From: Acidimicrobiaceae bacterium | Lineage (GTDB): Bacteria > Actinomycetota > Acidimicrobiia > Acidimicrobiales > Ilumatobacteraceae | Assembly (NCBI GenBank): GCA_020637235.1 | Contig: JACJWG010000016.1 | Coordinates: 48,536-112,535, forward strand | Length of the DNA stretch: 64,000 nt | Direction of reading: 5' to 3' | Part shown: positions 46,007 through 53,808 of the stretch, piece after piece | Position numbering within the stretch: the stretch's first letter is position 1 | How the letters are laid out: the number at the start of each line of letters is the position of its first letter | Notes under the pieces: model-generated | Database searches by the model: none | Told to the model about the DNA's origin: nothing | What the model saw: only the letters and a program-made list of their open reading frames with translations | Translations under genes and position numbers: made by a program

Positions 46007-47968
46007 TCAGCCGACGGTGATACCAGCCTCCGTGCAGAGGTCTTCGATGCCGTCGCAGACGTCCTCGACCGACACGAAGCCGTCCTCGATCACCGTGACG
46101 ACGTCGTCGATGAAGATCGACTGGACCTGGGCCTGCACGTACGGGATCTCGCCGTTGTCGTTGTCGATCGTGGCGTTGCCGGTGACCTCGTCGCCCGCGA
46201 GGAGCTGGACGGCCGCCGCGACGGCACCCTTGGCCTCCTCGACGACGGGCTTGTACACCGTCATGCACTGGGTGCCCTGCAGGATCGCCCGCAGACCCTC
46301 GACCGTCGCGTCCTGACCGGTGGTCGGCACCGTCAGGCCGGCGTCGGCCAGCACGGCCTGCGCCGCGAGGCTGAGACCGTCGTTCGCCACGAGCACACCG
46401 TCGATGGCACCGCCGGCGGCGGTGAGCAGCTGCTCGAAGATCACGCCACCCTGGGCGTTGTCCCAATCGGGCACGGCCTGCTCACCGACGGTCTCGATCC
46501 CCGAGCCCTCGATCGCGGTCTGATAGCCCTGCTTGAACAAGGTCGCGTTGTTGTCCGTCGGCGACCCGTGGAGCTGGATGATCTTCTTGCCCTCCACGGC
46601 ACCGGCGCCGCCCATGCACTCGATGATGCCCTCACCCTGGGCGGTGCCCACGGCGACGTTGTCGAAGCTCACGTACACGTCGGCCGAGCCGCCGAGCGTG
46701 AGGCGGTCGTAGTCGATGTTCTTCACACCGGCGGCCGCCGCCTTCTCCTGGATCGCCGCACCCGAGTCGCTGTCGAGGTTGACGATCGCGAGCACCTTCA
46801 CCCCGTCGGCGATCATCTGATCGGCGATCGTGGCCATGTTGTCCGCATCACCCTCGGCGTTCTGGATCACACACTCGATCCCGGCTGCCTCGCACTCCGC
46901 CTCGATCAGCGGACGGTCGAACTCCTCCCAACGAGCCGACGAGGCCGAGTCGGGCAGGATGAACCCGACCTTGCCACCGTCGGCCGAGGCGTCGCCGCCA
47001 CCGGCACCGATGCCGGCCTCGGCGCAGAGGTCCTCGATGCCCTCGCAGACGTCGGCCTCGGCGACGAAGCCGTCGGCGACGACGTCCTTCACCTGGTCGA
47101 AGAAGATCGACTGGACCTGGGCCTGCACGTACGGGATCTCGGCGACCTCGTTGTCGATCGTGGCGTTGGCGGTGACCTCGTCGCCGGCGAGGAGCTGGAC
47201 GGCCGCCGCGACGGCGCCCTTGGCCTCCTCGATCACGGGCTTGTACACCGTCATGCACTGGGTGCCCTGCAGGATCGCCCGCAGACCCTCGACCGTCGCG
47301 TCCTGACCGGTGGTCGGCACCGTCAGGCCGGCGTCGGCCAGCACGGCCTGCGCCGCGAGGCTGAGACCGTCGTTCGCCACGAGCACACCGTCGATCTCGC
47401 CGCCGGCGGCGGTGAGCAGCTGCTCGAAGATCACGCCACCCTGGGCGTTGTCCCAATCGGGCACGGCCTGCTCACCGACGGTCTCGATCCCCGAGCCCTC
47501 GATCGCGGTCTGATAGCCCTGCTTGAACAAGGTCGCGTTGTTGTCCGTCGGCGACCCGTGGAGCTGGATGATCTTCTTGCCCTCCACGGCACCGGCGCCG
47601 CCCATGCACTCGATCAGACCCTCGCCCTGGGCGGTGCCCACGGCGACGTTGTCGAAGCTCACGTACACGTCGGCCGAGCCGCCGAGCGTGAGGCGGTCGT
47701 AGTCGATGTTCTTCACACCGGCGGCCGCCGCCTTCTCCTGGATCGCCGCACCCGAGTCGCTGTCGAGGTTGACGATCGCGAGCACCTTCACCCCGTCGGC
47801 GATCATCTGATCGGCGATCGTGGCCATGTTGTCCGCATCACCCTCGGCGTTCTGGATCACACACTCGATCCCGGCTGCCTCGCACTCCGCCTCGAGCAGC
47901 GGACGGTCGAAGGCCTCCCAACGAGCCGACGAGGCCGAGTCGGGCAGGATGAACCCGACCTTGCCACC
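46007..47968. repeat. 990-bp near-identical direct repeat within xylF
   Basis: Copies at 46007-46978 and 46997-47968 are offset by exactly 990 bp (330 codons). Stretches such as about 46404-46624 versus 47394-47614 show no difference. Most changes fall at the 3' end of each copy (46007-46175 versus 46997-47165), which encodes the C-terminus of each domain. Confidence 0.95.
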
Positions 47969-48127
47969 GGCGGTGTCGCCGCCGTCGCCGCCGCTGGCGG
48001 CGGTCGTGTCCGACCCGCCCGCGGCCGTGGTGGCGCTGCTGCCACCCTCGTCGTCGTCGCCGCACCCGGCGGCGATCAACGCCAGCGCTCCGAGCAGCAC
48101 GAAGCCGCTCCTGACCCGCTTCTGCAT
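46007..48127 (-). CDS. xylF: Xylose-binding lipoprotein with two tandem XylF domains
   Basis: A 706-aa secreted lipoprotein, twice the length of a normal XylF. A signal peptide with lipobox (ALIAAGC) and a Gly/Thr/Asp linker are followed by two complete type I sugar-binding domains of 330 aa each. Both copies contain VGFILPDSASSARWE, NIDYDRLTLGGSADVYVSFD, HGSPTDNNATLF, VLVANDGLS, TGQDATVEG and CMTVYKP, closely matching XylF. Paired cysteines in each copy could form disulfides. AAGGGGG lies 7 nt before the ATG at 48127. The promoter overlaps a predicted XylR site. Each half should bind pentose; the purpose of doubling is unknown. Confidence 0.93.
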   Translation of the reverse strand: MQKRVRSGFVLLGALALIAAGCGDDDEGGSSATTAAGGSDTTAASGGDGGDTAGGKVGFILPDSASSARWEAFDRPLLEAECEAAGIECVIQNAEGDADNMATIADQMIADGVKVLAIVNLDSDSGAAIQEKAAAAGVKNIDYDRLTLGGSADVYVSFDNVAVGTAQGEGLIECMGGAGAVEGKKIIQLHGSPTDNNATLFKQGYQTAIEGSGIETVGEQAVPDWDNAQGGVIFEQLLTAAGGEIDGVLVANDGLSLAAQAVLADAGLTVPTTGQDATVEGLRAILQGTQCMTVYKPVIEEAKGAVAAAVQLLAGDEVTANATIDNEVAEIPYVQAQVQSIFFDQVKDVVADGFVAEADVCEGIEDLCAEAGIGAGGGDASADGGKVGFILPDSASSARWEEFDRPLIEAECEAAGIECVIQNAEGDADNMATIADQMIADGVKVLAIVNLDSDSGAAIQEKAAAAGVKNIDYDRLTLGGSADVYVSFDNVAVGTAQGEGIIECMGGAGAVEGKKIIQLHGSPTDNNATLFKQGYQTAIEGSGIETVGEQAVPDWDNAQGGVIFEQLLTAAGGAIDGVLVANDGLSLAAQAVLADAGLTVPTTGQDATVEGLRAILQGTQCMTVYKPVVEEAKGAVAAAVQLLAGDEVTGNATIDNDNGEIPYVQAQVQSIFIDDVVTVIEDGFVSVEDVCDGIEDLCTEAGITVG

Positions 48128-48285
48128 GAAGTGTCCCCCTTCAGGATCGGCACCACCACCGTGGCGGCGCCGTGCACCTCGGCCCTCGTGGGGCGGCGCC
48201 GTCACGCTGTCGCGACCGGGCACGTCAGCGGAGGCGTCGCTCCGGCGTGTTCGCTCGCTCGTCATGCAGATCCCCCCGGACCGAT

Positions 48286-48308
48286 GTTTGTTGCAGCATG
48301 GAACAAAC
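48286..48308. promoter_or_regulatory. Predicted XylR operator at the xylF promoter
   Basis: Perfect inverted repeat GTTTGTT-N9-AACAAAC overlapping the -10 region and spacer of the xylF promoter. The same 7-9-7 layout occurs upstream of xylR. A further half-site GTTTGTC lies at 48316-48322 over the -35 box. Occupancy by the ROK repressor would block xylF transcription. Confidence 0.75.
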
Positions 48309-48324
48309 ACCCACCGTTTGTCAA
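48295..48324 (-). promoter_or_regulatory. xylF promoter
   Basis: A consensus -35 TTGACA (48319-48324) is followed after 18 bp by CATGCT (48295-48300). The -35 box overlaps the xylR stop codon. Start would be near 48288, giving a leader of about 160 nt before xylF. Confidence 0.55.
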
Positions 48325-49592
48325 CGACGAGAGGTCACATTCGTGAGTGCGCCCATCGGGTCGGCCAACACCGCCTCGAAGGCGAGCTCACCAGCGCCGA
48401 CGAGCGGTGCGTCGCCGCGCAGCCCCGACGTCACCACCCGGACGCCGCGTCGCGACGACTCGATCGCACGCGCCTCGATCTCGGCGGCCACGTCGTCGCG
48501 TTCGAACGGGAACACCCGGCCGAGCAGACCACCGAGCACCACCATCGACGGGTTCATCACGTTGATCAGCCCTGCGAGCCCGATGCCGAGCCATCGGGCC
48601 TGTGCACGCAGCGCCTCGACCGCCGCGTCGACACCGGCCTCGGCGTCGGCGAGCAGCGCGTCGACCGCGTCGCGCCCACCCTCGGGTGACCGGCCGCCGC
48701 GTTCGAGCAGGGTGCCCTCGCCGATCTCGGTCTCCCAGCACCCGACGGCGCCGCACCGGCACGGTCGACCATCGGGATTGACCGGCAGGTGCCCGATCTC
48801 GCCGGCGAAGCCGGCGGCGCCGGTGATCGGCTCGCCGCGGCTGATGAGTCCCCCACCGACGCCGACCTCACCCCACACGTACAGCACGTCGCGCACACCC
48901 GCCGCCACCCCACGACGCAACTCGGCGAGGGCCGCGAGGTCGGCGTCGTTCGAGACCACCACCTCGGTGCGCCAGCCGAGGGCGTGGTGCAGCCGGGTGC
49001 CGAACGCGACATCGCGCCAGCCGAGGTTCGGGGCGATGGCCACCGTGTTGTCGGTGCGGTTGACAAGACCGACGACGCTGACGCCGACGCCGAAGATGCG
49101 GCACTCGGGCGCGAGCAGACGCTCGACGTCGCGCACCATCGCGACGATGTCGTCGATGGTGGCGTCGACGTCGATGCGGGCACGGGGACGGTCGACCCGG
49201 ATCGAGTGCAACACGTTGCCGCCGAGCCCGATCGCGGCCACGCCGAGCGAGTCGACGGCGACGTCGACCCCCACCGTGACGTTGCGCTCGGCGAGGGGCG
49301 CCGCCACCGGCGACGGCCGGCCCGGGCTGCCGTCCGACGACGCACGCTGCTCGTCGACGAATCCCGCCTTCACCAGCTCGCCCACCAGCGCCCCGATCGC
49401 ACTCCGTGTGAGGCCGGTCCGAGCGACGAGCTCCGATCGCGACGCCGGGCCACGGAAGTGCAACTCGCGCAGGATCGTCGACAGATTGGCACTGCGGACG
49501 GTCTCGCTGCGTACACCGGCCACCGTGCGTGCCGTGAACGAACCGGGGGCTCGTACCACCGATGTCACCGCGATCCCCGGATCCCCTACCAC
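48321..49592 (-). CDS. xylR: ROK-family transcriptional repressor (XylR-like)
   Basis: A 423-aa ROK repressor. The N-terminal winged HTH (about 30-90) includes ILRELHFRGPASRSELVARTGLTRSAIGALV. The ROK sugar-binding domain contains GVGGGLISRGEPITGAAGFAGEIGH and the zinc motif CRCGAVGCWE. XylR-type ROK proteins leave their operators when xylose is present. The GTG at 49592 follows AAAGGAG. It lies directly upstream of xylF on the same strand and has its own upstream palindrome, suggesting autoregulation. Confidence 0.88.
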   Translation of the reverse strand: MVGDPGIAVTSVVRAPGSFTARTVAGVRSETVRSANLSTILRELHFRGPASRSELVARTGLTRSAIGALVGELVKAGFVDEQRASSDGSPGRPSPVAAPLAERNVTVGVDVAVDSLGVAAIGLGGNVLHSIRVDRPRARIDVDATIDDIVAMVRDVERLLAPECRIFGVGVSVVGLVNRTDNTVAIAPNLGWRDVAFGTRLHHALGWRTEVVVSNDADLAALAELRRGVAAGVRDVLYVWGEVGVGGGLISRGEPITGAAGFAGEIGHLPVNPDGRPCRCGAVGCWETEIGEGTLLERGGRSPEGGRDAVDALLADAEAGVDAAVEALRAQARWLGIGLAGLINVMNPSMVVLGGLLGRVFPFERDDVAAEIEARAIESSRRGVRVVTSGLRGDAPLVGAGELAFEAVLADPMGALTNVTSRR

Positions 49593-49620
49593 CGTCGACT
49601 CCTTTCGAACGACGGGTCCA

Positions 49621-49643
49621 GTTTGTCATCCGATCCGACAAAC
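49621..49643. promoter_or_regulatory. Predicted XylR operator upstream of xylR
   Basis: Perfect inverted repeat GTTTGTC-N9-GACAAAC, with the same half-site and spacing as the xylF site, 28 bp upstream of the xylR start codon. Supports negative autoregulation. Confidence 0.72.
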
Positions 49644-49697
49644 GTCGAGGGTCGGATGCCTCGCCGCGGACGCTTCGACGGCGACGCTCGCGGGATG

Positions 49698-50420
49698 TCA
49701 GCGCGACGAGCGACGCCAGGTGGAGTGCCGGGTGCCGTCGGGATCGACGGCCCACGCCGCAGGTCGGTCCCAGCCGTCGTCGAAGACGAGCTCGGCGATC
49801 GGTCGGCGTCGTACCGGACCGTGACGCCCGGCCGGCCGACCGAGCGTGATGCACGCCGACAGCGCCACGTGATCGGGGATCTCGAGCAACTCGCGCAACT
49901 CGGCCTCGACCGCCAGATGCCACATCGTGAGCGCGCCGCCGTAGCCGAGCGCCCGGGCGGCGAGCAGCAGGTTCTGCGCCGCCGGATACACCGAGGCGCC
50001 CTCGTACGCGTTCGCGTCGCGGTACCGCTCGAGGCACACGAGCACCACCACCGGGACGCGCTCGAGGTGGTCGACGAAGTGCTGCATCGCCGCGGCCGAG
50101 CGCGCCTTCGGCGACCGGTCGTCGGCGACGACCGCGGCGTCGTAGCCGTCAGCGAGCCGTTTGGCCTGCCACCCACGCCGGAACGACTCGCCGAGCACTG
50201 CCTTGGCGGCGGCGGCTCGCGGGCCGTCACGCAGCACGAGGAACCGGAACGGCTGGCGGTTCGACCCGCTCGGCGCCCGCGACGCGTGCCACACGATCGA
50301 CGACAGGTCGTCGTCGGGAATCGCCTCGTCGGTGTACCGCCGAACGGTGCGCGTCGTGGCGAGGCCGGCGAGCAGCTCGACCGGTTCGTGGTCGGGCCGA
50401 TCGCCCGGAGCGGCCGTCAC
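49698..50420 (-). CDS. Nitroreductase-family FMN oxidoreductase
   Basis: A 240-aa flavoprotein of the nitroreductase fold. TTRTVRRYTDEAIP (FMN phosphate contact), WHASRAPSGSNRQPFRFLVL, a long central region, and AAQNLLLAARALGYGGALTMW are typical. Natural substrate unknown. It starts 3 bp after the enoyl-CoA hydratase stop, so the two are probably one transcript. Confidence 0.85.
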   Translation of the reverse strand: MTAAPGDRPDHEPVELLAGLATTRTVRRYTDEAIPDDDLSSIVWHASRAPSGSNRQPFRFLVLRDGPRAAAAKAVLGESFRRGWQAKRLADGYDAAVVADDRSPKARSAAAMQHFVDHLERVPVVVLVCLERYRDANAYEGASVYPAAQNLLLAARALGYGGALTMWHLAVEAELRELLEIPDHVALSACITLGRPAGRHGPVRRRPIAELVFDDGWDRPAAWAVDPDGTRHSTWRRSSR

Positions 50421-50423
50421 CGA

Positions 50424-51224
50424 TCAGCGGCCCTCGAACTCGGGCGAACGCTTCTCCATGAACGCGGTGACGCCCTCGGTGAAGTCCTTGGTGCGCATCA
50501 GCGGCAGCAACTGCAAGAACACGTGGTGCACGTTCTGCTCGAACGTCTCGGTCTCGGCGGCGCGCATCATCCGCTTGATCGCCCGCACGGCGAGCGGGGC
50601 GTTGGCGGCGATGTCGGCGGCGAGGCCGGCGGCACGCTCGGCGAGGTCGGCGGCCGGGACGACGTGGTTCACCAACCCGAGTTCGAGCGACTCGGCGGCG
50701 CTCAGGGTGCGACCGGTGAACGCGATCTCGGCTGCCTTCGCGTAGCCCACCATCCGTGGGAGCAGCCAGGTGCCGCCGCTCTCGGGCAGGATGCCGCGCT
50801 TCGCGAACCCCGGATTGAGCTTCGCCGTGTCGGCGGCGACCCGGATGTCGCAGCCGAGCGCGAGATCGAGGCCGTAGCCGGCGGCGCCGCCGTTCAGCGC
50901 GCAGATCGTCGGCGTGTCGATGCCGTGGAGCACGATCGGCGGCGCGTTGCGCAGGTCGAACTCGCCGGGGTTGCTGTCGAGGCTCCCGAGACCACCGAGC
51001 GAGCCGCTCTTCGACGCCATCTGCGCCTGCAGGTCGAGACCGGCGCAGAACGCCCGGCCGGCACCGGTGAGCACGATGCAGCGCACCTCGCGGTCGCGGT
51101 CGGCCTCCAGCAGCAGCTGCGACAGTTGGTCGAGCATCGGGCCGGAGATGGTGTTCATCCGCTCGGGCGCGTTGAGGGTGATCGTGGCGACGTGGTCGCT
51201 CACCTCGAGGAGGACTTCGCTCAT
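50424..51224 (-). CDS. Enoyl-CoA hydratase/isomerase family protein
   Basis: A 266-aa crotonase-fold enzyme. LTGAGRAFCAGLDLQAQM gives the first oxyanion-hole element and ALNGGAAGYGLDLALGCDIRVAA the second. PESGGTWLLPRMVG contains a glutamate at the usual catalytic region, and the protein ends with FTEGVTAFMEKRSPEFEGR. It probably hydrates or isomerises an acyl-CoA in fatty-acid breakdown. The ATG at 51224 is chosen over a longer frame to 51308 because SEVLLEVSDHVATITLNAPE is the family N-terminus. Confidence 0.9.
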   Translation of the reverse strand: MSEVLLEVSDHVATITLNAPERMNTISGPMLDQLSQLLLEADRDREVRCIVLTGAGRAFCAGLDLQAQMASKSGSLGGLGSLDSNPGEFDLRNAPPIVLHGIDTPTICALNGGAAGYGLDLALGCDIRVAADTAKLNPGFAKRGILPESGGTWLLPRMVGYAKAAEIAFTGRTLSAAESLELGLVNHVVPAADLAERAAGLAADIAANAPLAVRAIKRMMRAAETETFEQNVHHVFLQLLPLMRTKDFTEGVTAFMEKRSPEFEGR

Positions 51225-51350
51225 GGGCGCACCGTAGCGGCGCCGACCGGGCGTCGACGATGCGTGTGAACGGGCCGTGAACGCAGCGTCCGACCTGCTC
51301 GTCACCATCGATCACCTGGCCCGATGGGCACCACCGGCACGGGGGGATGC

Positions 51351-51380
51351 TTGGCACCCCGTCCGAGATGCGTTTAGGCT
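51351..51380 (+). promoter_or_regulatory. Promoter of the permuted substrate-binding protein
   Basis: TTGGCA (51351-51356), 18-bp spacer, TAGGCT (51375-51380). A leader of about 83 nt follows, ending in GGGGGAG 6 nt before the ATG at 51470. Confidence 0.55.
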
Positions 51381-51469
51381 GGTCACCTCAGATCCCATCG
51401 GGCCCCCGGGCTCGATGGCCGTCCACCACGCCGGGTCTCGATCCGGCGGACTCCTAGGGGGAGTACACC

Positions 51470-52909
51470 ATGCAGAAATCCCGAGTGCGCCGTGTCGGCG
51501 CGCTGCTCGTGGGCCTGTCGCTCGTCGCGGCAGCCTGCGGTGACGACGAGGAAGAGCCCGCAGCCACGGACGCACCGACGGTGACGACGGCTGCGGAGTC
51601 GACCGACACCACCGAGGCGGAGTCGACCGACACCACCGAGGCGATGTCGACCGACACCACCGAGGCGATGGTCGACACCACCGCGGCCGGGTCGACCGGT
51701 GGCGGCGAGCTCGCCGGCATGAAGGGCACCACGCCGAAGAGCGCCGACGTGTCCGACTGGATCCCGGCCCTCGACGAGTTCTGGCAGGCCCAGGGCAACG
51801 ACCCGCTCGAGGACTTCAACTACGCCGCGGAGGCGTACGACGCGGTCATCGTCATCGCACTCGCGGCCCACGCTGCCGGCACCGACGGTTCGGCACACGC
51901 GAACGAGATCGTGAACATCACCGGCGGCGGCGAGCAGTGCTCGACCTTCGTCGAGTGCCGCGACATCATCGACGCCGGCGGCGATCCCGACTACGAAGGT
52001 GTCTCGGGCCCGCACGACTTCAACGGCAACGGTGAGCCGCTCAAGGGTTCGTACGCCGTGCTGACCTTCGGCGACGACAACCGCCTCACCGACGACGAAG
52101 TGCTGGTCGAGGCCGAGGCACCGGAGTCGGCGATCGTCGACCTCGTGCCGGTCGGCGTCGAGCGCGCCGGCGACGGCGTGCTGAAGATCGGCTCGCTGCT
52201 GCCCGAGACCGGCAGCCTCGCGTTCCTCGGTGCGCCGGAGTTCGCCGGTGTCGAGTTCGCGATCGCCGAGATCAACGAAGCCGGCGGCGTCCTCGGCGCT
52301 CCGGTGGAGTACAGCCAGGGCGACTCGGGTGACACCTCGACCGACACGGCGACGGTCACCTCGACCCGCCTGATCGGTGAGGGCGTCGACGCCATCGTCG
52401 GTCCGGCTTCGTCCGGTGTGGCGCTGACGGTGATCGACCAGATCACCGCTGCCGGCGTCACGATGTTCAGCCCGGCCAACACCAGCCCGGCGCTGTCGAC
52501 CTACGACGACAAGGGCCTGTACTTCCGCAACGCACCGGCCGACGGTCTCCAGGGCGCCATCGTGGCCAACCTGGTGATCGAGGACGGCGCCTCGTCGGCG
52601 TACATCCTGAACCTGGACGACGCGTACGGCAACGGCATCGCCGAGGTCGTGGCCGACGTCCTCGAGTCGTCGGGTGTCACCGTGCTCGGCGTGAAGGCGT
52701 ACGACCCAACCGCGGCGTCGTTCGACGCCGAGGTCGACGAGGTCGCCGCCGCCGACCCGGACGCCGTCGTGCTGATCTCGTTCGACGAGGGTTCGCGCAT
52801 CCTGCGCAGCGCCGTCGAGAAGGGCATCGGCCCGACCGCGAAGCTGTGGTACGGCACCGACGGCAACATGGGCAACGCGCTCGGCGAGAACTTCGACGCC
52901 GGCGCCTGA
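51470..52909 (+). CDS. LivK-type substrate-binding lipoprotein with circularly permuted domain order
   Basis: A 479-aa lipoprotein (lipobox LVAAAC, Cys23; Thr/Asp/Glu-rich linker to about residue 80). Residues 81-218 (LAGMKGTTP to about VLVEAEAP) match the part that normally ends a branched-chain amino-acid binding protein: YAAEAYDAVIVIALAAHAAG, then CSTFVECRDIIDAG and YEGVSGPHDF. Residues 236-479 match the part that normally comes first: GVLKIGSLLPETGSLAFLG, SSGVALTVIDQITAAGV and ADPDAVVLISFDEGSRIL. The protein stops at NALGENFDAGA, just where LAGMKGTTP would normally continue. Promoter, RBS and terminator all look functional. Convergent with livHMGF, its likely partner. Confidence 0.88.
   Translation: MQKSRVRRVGALLVGLSLVAAACGDDEEEPAATDAPTVTTAAESTDTTEAESTDTTEAMSTDTTEAMVDTTAAGSTGGGELAGMKGTTPKSADVSDWIPALDEFWQAQGNDPLEDFNYAAEAYDAVIVIALAAHAAGTDGSAHANEIVNITGGGEQCSTFVECRDIIDAGGDPDYEGVSGPHDFNGNGEPLKGSYAVLTFGDDNRLTDDEVLVEAEAPESAIVDLVPVGVERAGDGVLKIGSLLPETGSLAFLGAPEFAGVEFAIAEINEAGGVLGAPVEYSQGDSGDTSTDTATVTSTRLIGEGVDAIVGPASSGVALTVIDQITAAGVTMFSPANTSPALSTYDDKGLYFRNAPADGLQGAIVANLVIEDGASSAYILNLDDAYGNGIAEVVADVLESSGVTVLGVKAYDPTAASFDAEVDEVAAADPDAVVLISFDEGSRILRSAVEKGIGPTAKLWYGTDGNMGNALGENFDAGA
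51596..51667 (+). repeat. 24-bp tandem repeat in the lipoprotein linker
   Basis: Three 24-bp units encode (E/M)STDTTEA. They lie between the lipobox cysteine and the first folded segment and probably form a flexible spacer from the membrane anchor. Confidence 0.85.
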
Positions 52910-52943
52910 CGCCACCTGATCGCACCGTCGATCGAGACATGAG

Positions 52944-52971
52944 GAGGGCCCCGGGGCGACCCGGGGCCCTC
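52944..52971. terminator. Strong hairpin terminator
   Basis: A perfect 12-bp GC stem (52944-52955 with 52960-52971) is closed by the GNRA tetraloop GCGA, 34 bp after the stop of the binding-protein gene. No U-tract, but the stem is strong and symmetric, so it could serve both converging transcripts. Confidence 0.8.
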
Positions 52972-52983
52972 TCGCGTCACGCC

Positions 52984-53049
52984 GACGGTGGCGGTGTCAG
53001 ACGCCGGTGGAGGCGCTGTCCGCCGCCGGTGGTGGCGGTGTCAGCCGCC
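52984..53049. repeat. Three imperfect 22-bp tandem repeats
   Basis: Units at 52984-53005, 53006-53027 and 53028-53049 share the pattern GGTGG-N-GGCGGTGTC-N-GCCGCC. The last unit runs over the livF stop codon. Origin and function unknown; possibly slippage in a GC-rich convergent spacer. Confidence 0.5.
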
Positions 53050-53808
53050 GGTGGCCCTCGCCAGGGTGCCGAGGTAGAGCTCGATCACGTTCGGATCGGC
53101 GAGCAGCTCGCGCCCGGTGCCGGTGTAGGCGTTCTGACCCTGGTCGAGCACGTAGCCGCGGTGCACCACCTGCAGGCACCGCCGAGCGTTCTGTTCGACC
53201 ATCAAGATCGCGACGCCCTCGTTGTTGATCGTCCGGCATCGCACGAACACCTCGTCCTGCAACGCCGGTGACAGGCCGGCACTCGGCTCGTCGAGCAGCA
53301 GCACCTTCGGCTCCATCATCAGCGCCCGCCCCATGGCCACCATCTGCCGCTCGCCCCCGGAGAGTGCGCCGGCACGCTGTGCGGCACGCTCGCCGAGTCG
53401 GGGGAACAAGGTGGTGACGTAGTCGAACCGCTCGGGGAAGCGCTTCGGGGCGAGGTAGCACCCCATCTCGAGGTTCTCCTTCACCGTGAGGCTGGGGAAG
53501 ACGTTGCGCACCTGCGGCACGTAGCCGACGCCGAGCGCGACCAGTTCGTGCGCCTTGCGGCCGGTGATGTCGGTGGTGCCGAGTCGCACGTGTCCCGACC
53601 GGATCGAGCACTGGCCGAGGATGGCCTTCAGCAACGTCGACTTGCCGGCGCCGTTGGGGCCGATGATCCCGACGAACTCGCCGGGGTGCACCACCAGGTT
53701 GCAGCCGTTCAGGATGTTGACCTCGGGGATGTACCCCGCGATCACCTCCTCGGCCTCGAGCACCGCCACCGACGAGGTGGTGGCCGGCGCGGCGGTCGTG
53801 TCGGTCAT
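53041..53808 (-). CDS. livF: Branched-chain amino-acid ABC transporter ATP-binding protein (LivF-type)
   Basis: A 255-aa ATPase: Walker A GPNGAGKSTLLKAI, Q-loop YVPQVRNVFPSLTVKENL, signature LSGGERQMVAMGRAL, Walker B VLLLDEPSAGLSP, and the H-loop replaced by the LivF-typical MVEQN. Start and stop overlap with livG (TGATG). Last gene of livHMGF. Confidence 0.93.
   Translation of the reverse strand: MTDTTAAPATTSSVAVLEAEEVIAGYIPEVNILNGCNLVVHPGEFVGIIGPNGAGKSTLLKAILGQCSIRSGHVRLGTTDITGRKAHELVALGVGYVPQVRNVFPSLTVKENLEMGCYLAPKRFPERFDYVTTLFPRLGERAAQRAGALSGGERQMVAMGRALMMEPKVLLLDEPSAGLSPALQDEVFVRCRTINNEGVAILMVEQNARRCLQVVHRGYVLDQGQNAYTGTGRELLADPNVIELYLGTLARATGG

Noticed and set aside
46007..47968. Mobile element with long direct repeats
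   Set aside because: The repeat is in-frame coding sequence of a binding domain, with no transposase or terminal inverted repeats.
45989..48346. 785-codon plus-strand open frame with internal repeats opposite xylF
   Set aside because: Its repeats are only the complement of the duplicated XylF domains.
51277..51543. 88-codon plus-strand frame in the gap before the binding-protein gene
   Set aside because: It runs through the predicted promoter and into the signal-peptide region in another frame; no RBS and no recognisable product.
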